Assembly: GCA_021805395.1 (NCBI GenBank)
Contig: JAJZFJ010000233.1
Location: forward strand, 1-37,247
Reading direction: 5' to 3'
DNA length: 37,247 nucleotides
Source: a bacterium
Lineage (GTDB): Bacteria > Armatimonadota > Chthonomonadetes > Chthonomonadales > Chthonomonadaceae
Shown here: positions 8,920 to 15,805 of the stretch, in pieces
Layout of the letters: each line of letters starts with the position of its first letter
How positions within the stretch are numbered: position 1 is the first letter of the stretch
Notes under the pieces: generated by a model
Seen by the model: only the letters and a program-made list of their open reading frames with translations
Databases searched by the model: none
What the model was told of the DNA's origin: nothing
Made by a program: the position numbers and the translations under genes

Positions 8920-10592
8920 GGCTGTACTCCCGTTGTTTGTCCATTAGATCGGATGAATGATCTCTTTGAACTCACTCTGTCTGCTATATCTGTTAACAAT
9001 GAAAATACGCCAATACATAGCAGAATAATGATAACAACATGCGCTTTTTCTGCGCGGCTCCACAGCGCAAGGGGAAGCACAAAATGTGTCCACTGAGACA
9101 TTGCCAGAGCTATTCCCATAGCGAGGAGAACAGGCCACACACGCAGGGCTGAGCTTGCCTTATCGTCTGCAGAGGATAGCATAAACATCGAGCATATCAC
9201 CGGATTAACCACTAATCCCATAAAAATACCGTCAGCACATTTGGGTCCAAATATCAGCAGCAGCAGAAAGGGAGTAAGCAGTGTGGTTAAACCAAGAATG
9301 GCTAAGCGAAAAAGTGAAATAGTTTCACTCTCAGCCCGGCTTCGGAGCATATACCCTGACTGCAGAATTGGTGTAAGCAGCCCAACAAGGAACCCGAACA
9401 ACGCATAGTGTGCTGTAATGTGAGTGCCCTGGAGATCTGCATGAAACCTTACATCAAACAGCCTGTATAACCCTAACAGGGAACCGGCGGCTAAAACAGA
9501 CAGAATCTCAAAACCTGTTCCACTCTCGTCGCTTTCAGTGCCAGTAGTTAGGACATGAATAGTTGGTAAAGAAGCCAGCCAAACAGCCGTCATTGTGATA
9601 CCAACCCCTATTCCTGCCATAAGCTGATAGGCTACCATACCGGCAGAGAGAATCACCAGGAAAGCAAGAGCTCCATTCTGCCAGCGGGTGGGTATCTCTC
9701 GTCCAGGAAGACTTGCTCTGGTGCTTACAAGCCAACTCACCGATATACCTGCACATGCTCCCACCAGTACAAGTATCGCGAACGGGGGGTGGTCAGAAGT
9801 CTTCTGTGCTAACATTATAGCGATGATAATGAGAATGAATGACATGAATGCGCCCCTCAACATGCCATCGAGTATCTTTCGGCTTCTCTCATCTGGCAGA
9901 AACCTGCTCACAATATCTCTTACTTGGTTAGAACCTGGGAGAGAGGATGTCCAACTCATTGGAATAAGAGTCAGCATAAGCAGCAGCGGCATCGAGGAGA
10001 GCAGAAGAATGGTAATGGCACTCCAGTGCAGCGGCATCACATCACTCGCAAACCTCACCTGCTCACGAAATTCTGACACAGACAAAAGCGCTGTAGATGT
10101 AACCACCATGCCTAGTCCAGACATAAGATAAAGAAGAGTGGCTCGCCCTGCAGGACCAGTACGAAGCAGATAAACTGCAGCGATTGTGATTTCTGTCACC
10201 CAGCCAATAGCAATTCCCATCTGGGCATCCAGAAGAATATGACGCATCCATATTTCGGGAATAGCCGCACATAATACCGCACTCACAATAGGACCCGCTT
10301 GTGCTACTCGGCGCTGCTCCCCGCCAGCCAGGAGCGGAAGTAAAGCAACAAGAGCCCCTATGGCACCTATAACGAAACCTTTACCAAATCCTCCTCCGGC
10401 AGAGAAAGGAGGATGAGTGGGAGAAGTTCCCAATATCACGATCACTGGCATTGCAATGAGAGCACACACAATTAGCGGCTGTTTGAGAATGCACTGTATT
10501 CCGGTTTTTATCTCTTTAAAAGATAAAAGATAGACTGAGACTTTAGATAGCAGAATGATAACGAATGCAGTAATAAAAAGATGATGTTCCAC
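8916..10592 (-). CDS. polytopic membrane protein of unknown function
   Basis: The product has about 558 residues. I chose GTG at 10592 because GGAGGA (10601-10606 on this strand) lies 8 bases upstream; the frame is open back to 10688 but lacks a comparable site. The sequence holds roughly a dozen or more hydrophobic segments separated by short loops, including a glycine-rich SAGGGFGKG loop near the start. There is no large soluble domain and no transporter motif that I recognise. Its stop overlaps the start of the macroglobulin gene by 4 bases, making it the first gene of a three-gene operon with the macroglobulin and VanW. It may anchor, export or flip something for them; that is inference only. 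Confidence 0.75.
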   Translation of the reverse strand: MEHHLFITAFVIILLSKVSVYLLSFKEIKTGIQCILKQPLIVCALIAMPVIVILGTSPTHPPFSAGGGFGKGFVIGAIGALVALLPLLAGGEQRRVAQAGPIVSAVLCAAIPEIWMRHILLDAQMGIAIGWVTEITIAAVYLLRTGPAGRATLLYLMSGLGMVVTSTALLSVSEFREQVRFASDVMPLHWSAITILLLSSMPLLLMLTLIPMSWTSSLPGSNQVRDIVSRFLPDERSRKILDGMLRGAFMSFILIIIAIMLAQKTSDHPPFAILVLVGACAGISVSWLVSTRASLPGREIPTRWQNGALAFLVILSAGMVAYQLMAGIGVGITMTAVWLASLPTIHVLTTGTESDESGTGFEILSVLAAGSLLGLYRLFDVRFHADLQGTHITAHYALFGFLVGLLTPILQSGYMLRSRAESETISLFRLAILGLTTLLTPFLLLLIFGPKCADGIFMGLVVNPVICSMFMLSSADDKASSALRVWPVLLAMGIALAMSQWTHFVLPLALWSRAEKAHVVIIILLCIGVFSLLTDIADRVSSKRSFIRSNGQTTGVQP

Positions 10593-11101
10593 AATCCGAT
10601 CCTCCAGAAATGAAAACAAAATTGTTCGATGTACAGAAATTATTAATGCAAAAAGAGTGTCTTCTCTCACATACACAGAAGAAAGCACTTGATAGATTCA
10701 GCAGATTGTATTATTTTGTGGTTCAGGTAAAAGGAGTCGGATTGTGACTGAAGTAAACAGTTTTTGTTCTGGAGGTCGTGAAACATTTCTGATTTTTACA
10801 AACTGTTATTACGAGCAGGCTGGGGAGGAAATTAAAGCATGTACGTTGGAAAGGGTCCGCATCAACAGCGGGCAGTCCACCCTCTTCTGAAATGGAGTGA
10901 TCCATAGTTAACAATCTGAGACCTGTCCTCTTTCTCGCTTTGAATAAGCGGTATACAGAAAATGAGATTGAAATACAAACACCCTCAAGACTATCTGTTT
11001 GAGGTTATGGATATAGACGTGGTGATAATGCAATAAGTGTCAGGATTTTTTAACTTTTTTTACATGCTGATCAGTCTTTTATTTCTTAACGCCTTAACCA
11101 G
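10593..11101. other. 509-base intergenic stretch between two minus-strand units
   Basis: This holds the promoter region of the membrane protein operon and the 3' flank of the PemK-like gene. I see an imperfect small hairpin with a 6-bp stem CCTCAA/TTGAGG (10983-10988 with 10999-11004), an A+T-rich tail with a run of T at 11047-11062, and one possible small plus-strand reading frame listed separately. No RNA gene or repeat is recognised. Confidence 0.5.
10744..10890 (+). CDS. possible small open reading frame, 48 residues
   Basis: A GTG start at 10744 is preceded by AGGAG (10732-10736) with a 7-base gap, an unusually good ribosome binding site for random sequence. The 48-residue product starts VTEVNSFCSGG, has three cysteines, and has a hydrophilic C-terminal half (LERVRINSG). 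It has no signal peptide and matches no family that I know. The opposing minus-strand frame over the same place (10723-10914) looks less natural. This may be a real small gene or chance. Confidence 0.25.
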   Translation: MTEVNSFCSGGRETFLIFTNCYYEQAGEEIKACTLERVRINSGQSTLF

Positions 11102-11704
11102 TTATTCGCCAGTTCCATCAGATTTCTTTAATATGTGATATGGCATTATTGCATCAACCGCCTGCTGGAATTCATCCACTGGTTTTTTAACTTTAACCAC
11201 CTTTATGTGTGGTACTGGAGGCGGAGGAGGTTGTGGGGTGCGTGCAGTTAACTGCTCTAACATCTCTGGTGTGAAAGCATCTGCAAGTCTGAATGTCTGC
11301 TTGTCCTGCTGGGCAGCTTGAGGCTCAAGGGTCTGCTCGAATCGTTTTCTATGCTGATGCTTGAAGCGTCTCAGATCTGCATGTATTACGGAGGAGTGGC
11401 TCTTTTCAAACAGCTCCCAATCTTTCCACTGAACTCCTGGTAACTGAAGGCGGGACTCAGGTACGTAATACAGTCCTCTGTTATGAACAACGTAGCTGTC
11501 CCCTGTACCATACAGATCCCCTATCCAGTCCGTTCCTCCTATACTGAACCGCACGCTGCTGCAGGGATATACTGCTGCATAGTTTCCGAATGAGGCTATA
11601 AGTAGAACTGGCCGGCTCTCCTTGTCGCTAAACTCATCACCTAAATTACTCTGTGATGTGTCGCACCAGTAGACGCGCCCTATCACCGCTGTTAACTCGC
11701 TCAT
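11102..11704 (-). CDS. PemK/MazF-like protein, possible toxin of a two-gene unit
   Basis: The product has 200 residues. The N-terminal half resembles the PemK/MazF fold: GRVYWCDTS near residue 9, a gap, then SRPVLLIASFGNYAAVYPCSSV (about 30-52), which fits the usual RPVLVIS strand followed by a substrate-binding strand. PemK/MazF proteins are mRNA endoribonucleases of type II toxin-antitoxin systems. The gene is longer than a typical toxin (about 110-120 residues). The extra C-terminal part is charged, contains a five-proline run near residue 160, and ends in a predicted helix. It follows a small acidic gene by 18 bases on the same strand. Family assignment is by eye and moderate; the toxin role is inferred. 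Confidence 0.5.
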   Translation of the reverse strand: MSELTAVIGRVYWCDTSQSNLGDEFSDKESRPVLLIASFGNYAAVYPCSSVRFSIGGTDWIGDLYGTGDSYVVHNRGLYYVPESRLQLPGVQWKDWELFEKSHSSVIHADLRRFKHQHRKRFEQTLEPQAAQQDKQTFRLADAFTPEMLEQLTARTPQPPPPPVPHIKVVKVKKPVDEFQQAVDAIMPYHILKKSDGTGE

Positions 11705-11722
11705 ATTTGTCAGTACCCATAC

Positions 11723-12082
11723 TCATGGAGTGTCATCCACATCTCCAAACAAGGACTGAAGCCGTTCAGAAAGCTGCTGTTCAATAGCATAGAACGACAT
11801 CTCAAACGACATCAACCACAAAAGGATGAGGGCATCTTCTGAGGGGCGCTCGAGTACACGTGCAAAAAAATCCTTCAGGATCTCTTCATACGTAGTCTTG
11901 CTCTCATTCAGTTCAAACAGGTGTTTTGTGCTGCCACTCAACTCCTCTTCCTGATAACACTCCATAAAATCACGCACATTGGCAGGTGTGGCTTTTTCGA
12001 GATCTGCTCCAAAGGTCTGAAACACCCTGGCCCGAAATCTTTCAAGTCTCGTTGTATCGCCTTCATCCTGCCAATCACTCAT
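11723..12082 (-). CDS. small acidic protein upstream of the PemK-like gene
   Basis: The product has 119 residues, is rich in Glu, Asp and Leu, and is predicted to be nearly all helical. It has no signal peptide or membrane segment. The ATG at 12082 has AGAGGT about 7 bases upstream, and a TATAAT box (12124-12129, this strand) lies further upstream. The order (small acidic protein first, PemK-like protein second, 18-base gap) is what an antitoxin-toxin operon would show, but the sequence has no recognisable DNA-binding domain (no AbrB, HTH or RHH pattern). I do not recognise the family. Confidence 0.55.
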   Translation of the reverse strand: MSDWQDEGDTTRLERFRARVFQTFGADLEKATPANVRDFMECYQEEELSGSTKHLFELNESKTTYEEILKDFFARVLERPSEDALILLWLMSFEMSFYAIEQQLSERLQSLFGDVDDTP

Positions 12083-12123
12083 TGAATTACCTCTGCTTCC
12101 TACCAGATCATCAAAGTCTCTCT

Positions 12124-12129
12124 ATTATA
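12124..12129 (-). promoter_or_regulatory. probable -10 box of the acidic protein / PemK-like unit
   Basis: A perfect TATAAT on the minus strand lies about 42 bases upstream of the ATG at 12082, in an A+T-rich tract. No good -35 hexamer stands at 17 bases (ACAGGG is at that place), so the promoter call rests on the -10 box and its location alone. Confidence 0.4.
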
Positions 12130-12340
12130 ATACGTATTTGCGATTTCCCTGTGGTTATATTAGCTAATTTATAGCAATTATCAAAGAATTTCTCAGGTTT
12201 AGTCAAATTTCACCTGAGGTAAAGGGCACGAATTACCAGAAGATGATATATCTGTTACTATTACTCTAAGGTTCTTCAATTCAAGAAAGAGTGTATACGG
12301 ATTCTGAACTTGATAGAGTTTGGAGTATGGAGGATCGAAA

Positions 12341-13288
12341 ATGGATGTTTCCTTTGGCAGTAATCTATTACTTGGGGCAGGGATTACCCTCACTACTCTC
12401 AACCTGGATGATATTACTGAATGGCAGAAGGCACTTCAGATGTTCGAAAACCACTCACTCATCCATCGCCCCGAATATTTGGCAGCATGCGAAGCAGGTG
12501 GGCTGGGGCGCGCAGAAGCCTGGTTACTCGAACGTGATGAACATAAACTTCTTCTGCCAGTAATAAGAGAACCATTTTTACTTGGAAAACAGGATGCTGT
12601 GGGTTTCGGCGGCGTATTGACACTAAATGCCGACCAGCAGTTCTTATCGGATGCCTGGAGTTTACTCAGGTCTATTTGGGGGAACGAACAGATTCAGCGT
12701 ATTTCCATTTATCTGGATCCTTTACACGATATCTCAAGTTATGGTGAGGGATGGCATATTCATGACGATGGACCAATTCATGCCCTGGAGACAGATAGTG
12801 TGTATGATTCAAACTTCTCGGATGCACTTATTATAGATGATTTACCACCACTTGGAGAAAGTATAGATCTATTCTTCGACCTGGCATCCAGGAGCTATCA
12901 GATAGCAAATTCGCCCCTAATGAATGATGATTACCTGAACTCCTTAATTTGGGAACTAGGTGATGAAGTACGCATTTTCTCAATAAGACGCAAACATAAA
13001 GCGGACGCTGAACAGGCTGTACTGGTTCTAAAAGATGGTACAAAGGCATATCTTGTGTTTGCAATTCCAGAGAATAGAGACACTTTAACCGAACTGTTTG
13101 TAAAACATATTGCTGAAACACTGTGTGCGGAAGGCGTATCGATACTCCTGTCGGGTAGTGCTCCTCCACTCCTGGGGGATACGGGTGCGGCTGTTATTCC
13201 TCCACATTCAACTTTAAGAAAACGAACTGCCATCTGGAACACTCAAATTGCTCCAGAGCTTTCAACGGATAATCTTAAAATTGCATAG
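12341..13288 (+). CDS. hypothetical protein, possibly of the GNAT/FemAB acyltransferase fold
   Basis: The product is about 315 residues long from ATG 12341 (MDVSFGSN), chosen because GGAGGA at 12329-12334 lies 6 bases before it; an in-frame TTG at 12320 lacks such a site. The N-terminal third has the pattern of FemAB/CelD-like acyltransferases: a helix, then HSLIHRPEYLAACEAGG, then a strand with a charged pair and LLPVIREP. The C-terminal third has a second mixed alpha/beta unit (AVLVLKDGTKAYLVFAIPE). No signal peptide is seen. The resemblance is to the overall pattern rather than to catalytic residues, so the function is a guess. It ends 61 bases before the next gene. Confidence 0.55.
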   Translation: MDVSFGSNLLLGAGITLTTLNLDDITEWQKALQMFENHSLIHRPEYLAACEAGGLGRAEAWLLERDEHKLLLPVIREPFLLGKQDAVGFGGVLTLNADQQFLSDAWSLLRSIWGNEQIQRISIYLDPLHDISSYGEGWHIHDDGPIHALETDSVYDSNFSDALIIDDLPPLGESIDLFFDLASRSYQIANSPLMNDDYLNSLIWELGDEVRIFSIRRKHKADAEQAVLVLKDGTKAYLVFAIPENRDTLTELFVKHIAETLCAEGVSILLSGSAPPLLGDTGAAVIPPHSTLRKRTAIWNTQIAPELSTDNLKIA

Positions 13289-13307
13289 GGGGAAGAAGGA
13301 ATAGAAA

Positions 13308-13342
13308 CTCTCAATTTAGAACTAGAGGGTAAAAGTTGAGAG
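13308..13342 (+). promoter_or_regulatory. stem that can hide the ribosome binding site of the 13350 gene
   Basis: CTCTCAA at 13308-13314 is complementary to TTGAGAG at 13336-13342, and the second arm overlaps the ribosome binding site GAGAGGTG (13338-13345). If this hairpin forms in the mRNA, translation from the TTG at 13350 would be damped. The stem is only 7 bp plus some A-T pairs, so regulation is possible rather than shown. Confidence 0.3.
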
Positions 13343-13349
13343 GTGAATT

Positions 13350-13862
13350 TTGAAAAAAATAGCCCAGATTGTATTTATCTGCATGCTGAGCTGGACTGCA
13401 GTTCTGTACTCATCCAAACCTGCTGGTGCTGAACATTTCGGCATACTCCTCGTTGTGCGCTCAGGTGATCATGAAGGTAGAGCGACAATGGATACCTCTC
13501 CGCCTGCAGCAGGCTACAACCCGCGCCCTGTCGTCCAGTGTCACCCTGGAGATGTTATCTCAATTAGATGGAGTATGAAGGACCAGTTTCCACACGGCGC
13601 ACTGGATAATGTTGGAGTTCACCTGTTTATAGTTCCTGAGAACAGGATTGGTCAGAAAACTGTTCCAGATCCAAAGTCCCAGACTACGGTATTTGATAAC
13701 TATTTCACGATGAGATTCACACCAAACTCTCAAACACACGGTGTACTTCGATACCATGCAGATAGTCCTGGTGTGTTTCTAATAAGGCTACAAAGCGAAA
13801 ACACAGCGCAGCAATTTGGACACGAACATTTTGCTGCAGTCGATCTCGATGTGGTTTCCTGA
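13350..13862 (+). CDS. exported protein of unknown function
   Basis: The product has 170 residues. The start is a TTG with GAGAGGTG just upstream. MKKIAQIVFICMLSWTAVLYSS followed by PAGA is a clear Sec signal peptide with likely cleavage after AGA near residue 27. The mature part (about 143 residues) has alternating strands and reads like a beta-sandwich: a PGDVISIRWSM block near residue 67 and FGHEHFAAVDLDVVS at the end. It contains several His residues but no full copper site of the cupredoxin type. A bidirectional terminator hairpin follows 30 bases after the stop. It is a secreted or periplasmic protein; no family is recognised with confidence. Confidence 0.65.
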   Translation: MKKIAQIVFICMLSWTAVLYSSKPAGAEHFGILLVVRSGDHEGRATMDTSPPAAGYNPRPVVQCHPGDVISIRWSMKDQFPHGALDNVGVHLFIVPENRIGQKTVPDPKSQTTVFDNYFTMRFTPNSQTHGVLRYHADSPGVFLIRLQSENTAQQFGHEHFAAVDLDVVS

Positions 13863-13892
13863 CAGTTACAATGCGGTGATAGATTTCCCTCA

Positions 13893-13925
13893 GAAAACCA
13901 GAGCAATCACCATGCTCTGGTTTTC
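13893..13925. terminator. bidirectional intrinsic terminator
   Basis: A perfect 13-bp stem (13893-13905 with 13913-13925, arm GAAAACCAGAGCA) has a 7-base loop. On the plus strand the stem ends in TTTTC followed by ATTTTG, and on the minus strand it also ends in TTTTC. It stands between the convergent 13350-13862 gene and serC and can serve both. Confidence 0.75.
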
Positions 13926-13956
13926 ATTTTGTTGGGATTAAACGATTCAGTTATCT

Positions 13957-15039
13957 CTATGCAGTATGAACAAATGACTTCAGATATTCAGCAAGTGCCT
14001 CACACCCATCTTCCGGAAACGCATTATATACAGAAGCTCTGAATCCACCAACAGATCTGTGACCTTTCAAGCCCTGCATATTTTTAGCTTCTGCACCTTC
14101 CAGAAACTGTTTCTCGCGCCCCTTGTCTCTTAACCTGAATGTTATATTCATTAGCGAACGGTGCGCAATATTCTTTACAGCTGGCTCATACACATCTGGA
14201 TAGGAATCTAGCGCATCATAGATAAGCGCAGCTTTGTGTCGGTTGCGTGCTTCCAGTTTACCCAGACCACCCTGCTCCTCAATCCATTTCAACACCAGTC
14301 CTACCACATATATCGAGAATGCGGGTGGAGTATTGTAGAGCGAGTCGGCTTTTGCATGCGTCTTGTAAGATAGCATTGGCGGTAGATCTTCTGTAGCTGT
14401 TTCCAGGAACACCTTGCGGGCAATAACCATTGTTACACCTGCTGGTCCGGCGTTCTTTTGTGCACCGGCGTACATTAGATCAAACTGATGGTGATCTCGA
14501 TTGACAGCAAAGATATCGGATGAGCAGTCGGCCACAAGAGGCACACCTGCTGTGTATGGCATTGGGAAGAACTCGGTGCCTTCTATGGTGTTATTAGTGG
14601 TGATATGGACATAACGTGCACCTGTGGTGAAATTAAATTGAGTTGGCAAAACCGAGAATAAGCTGTCTTCAGAACTTCCAGCCACATTCACATTTCCAAA
14701 CCGTTTTGCATCCTTAATTGCTTTGGAAGACCATTCACCGGTGTTTATATAGTCCGCTGTCTGCTCTTTACTCAAAAAATTCATAGGCAGCATAGCAAAC
14801 TGCATACTCGCACCTCCACCCAAAAAGAGAGCCGTATGGGTTTCAGCAGAAAGGCCTAACACCCGCAGCAGTCTCTCGGTGGTCTCATGGTGAATCTCTT
14901 CGTAATCCTTGCCTCTATGGCTCACCTCCAGAATGGACATTCCAGAGTTGTTTATCTCCAGTACGCCTTTGGAAGCCTCCTGAAGCACCTGTACAGGAAG
15001 GACAGCCGGTCCAGCACTAAAATTGTATATTCTATGCAT
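13957..15039 (-). CDS. serC: phosphoserine aminotransferase SerC
   Basis: The enzyme transfers the amino group of glutamate to 3-phosphohydroxypyruvate in serine synthesis and also serves the analogous step of pyridoxine synthesis. The product starts MHRIYNFSAGPAVLP, the family's N-terminal signature, and has about 360 residues, the normal length. The start is ATG 15039 with GGAG seven bases upstream; longer frames exist but add unrelated residues. MSILEVSHRGKDYEEI is the conserved block after the first helix. MYAGAQKNAGPAGV holds the PLP-binding lysine (QKN). HRSLMNITFR and GLKGHRSVGGFRAS near the end are also family blocks. It follows queC on the same strand by 35 bases and ends at a shared terminator. 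Confidence 0.96.
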   Translation of the reverse strand: MHRIYNFSAGPAVLPVQVLQEASKGVLEINNSGMSILEVSHRGKDYEEIHHETTERLLRVLGLSAETHTALFLGGGASMQFAMLPMNFLSKEQTADYINTGEWSSKAIKDAKRFGNVNVAGSSEDSLFSVLPTQFNFTTGARYVHITTNNTIEGTEFFPMPYTAGVPLVADCSSDIFAVNRDHHQFDLMYAGAQKNAGPAGVTMVIARKVFLETATEDLPPMLSYKTHAKADSLYNTPPAFSIYVVGLVLKWIEEQGGLGKLEARNRHKAALIYDALDSYPDVYEPAVKNIAHRSLMNITFRLRDKGREKQFLEGAEAKNMQGLKGHRSVGGFRASVYNAFPEDGCEALAEYLKSFVHTA

Positions 15040-15074
15040 AGTATTTCTCCAGGGGCAACGCTGGCCCCACTCTT

Positions 15075-15758
15075 TCAAATATAATTTGGTCGAACTATAT
15101 AAGGCAGCGGATCTGTTTCTCCAGCCAATTGAAAACCTCTCAATCTCAAGGCACAGCTGTCACATTCCCCACAAGCAACATCCTCATTCTGGTAACAGCT
15201 CCATGTGAGATTCAAGGGAGCACCTAAATCTACACCCGTACGCACAATCTCTTCCTTACTCATACCTATCACAGGGGTTTCAATGTGTATGTTTCCTTTT
15301 GCAGTACCCAGCCTGATTAGCTCATTGAAAGCAGCATAGTATGCTGGCCGGCAGTCTGGGTAACCACTGCTGTCCTCTTCTACAGCACCAATATAGATCT
15401 TCTCGGCATCAGTTACCTCCGCCCAGGAGACAGCAACACTGAGAATATGGGCATTACGAAAGGGTACATACGAGGACGGAATGGAGGTGTTTACTAGATC
15501 AGCCTTCGTTACAGGAATCGAGCTGTCCGTAAGACTACTTCCTCCGATGGCTGTTAGATGCTGAATGGATGAGACCATTCTATCTGAATGGGGTATCTGA
15601 TAGAAGTCCGCCAGATCATGAAAAGCTTTCAACTCTCTGGCTTCTGTACGCTGTCCGTAGTTGATATGAAGGAACTGCATGGAGCACCCTGCACGGCTGG
15701 CTAGTGCAATGGTTACACAAGAATCCATACCTCCAGATACCAACACGATAGCGCGCAT
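15075..15758 (-). CDS. queC: 7-cyano-7-deazaguanine synthase QueC
   Basis: The enzyme is an ATP-dependent synthase that converts 7-carboxy-7-deazaguanine to preQ0 on the route to queuosine in tRNA. The 227-residue product has the PP-loop SGGMDS at residues 8-13, INYGQRT near residue 33, the strand [11 protein letters not shown] near residue 96, and [17 protein letters not shown]. The C-terminal zinc-binding cysteines are complete ([16 protein letters not shown], about 187-202). It lies between the LptC/LptA-like gene (47-base gap) and serC, so the three are probably co-transcribed although their pathways differ. No other queuosine gene is in the window. Confidence 0.96.
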   Translation of the reverse strand: MRAIVLVSGGMDSCVTIALASRAGCSMQFLHINYGQRTEARELKAFHDLADFYQIPHSDRMVSSIQHLTAIGGSSLTDSSIPVTKADLVNTSIPSSYVPFRNAHILSVAVSWAEVTDAEKIYIGAVEEDSSGYPDCRPAYYAAFNELIRLGTAKGNIHIETPVIGMSKEEIVRTGVDLGAPLNLTWSCYQNEDVACGECDSCALRLRGFQLAGETDPLPYIVRPNYI

Positions 15759-15805
15759 ATTATATCCTCATCAGGTTATTACGTATGAATTGTACCTTAA
15801 CTGAA

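Noticed and set aside
10723-10914. 63-codon minus-strand frame upstream of the membrane protein gene
   Set aside because: It has no ribosome binding site and no natural composition. The opposite strand has a better, though still weak, candidate.
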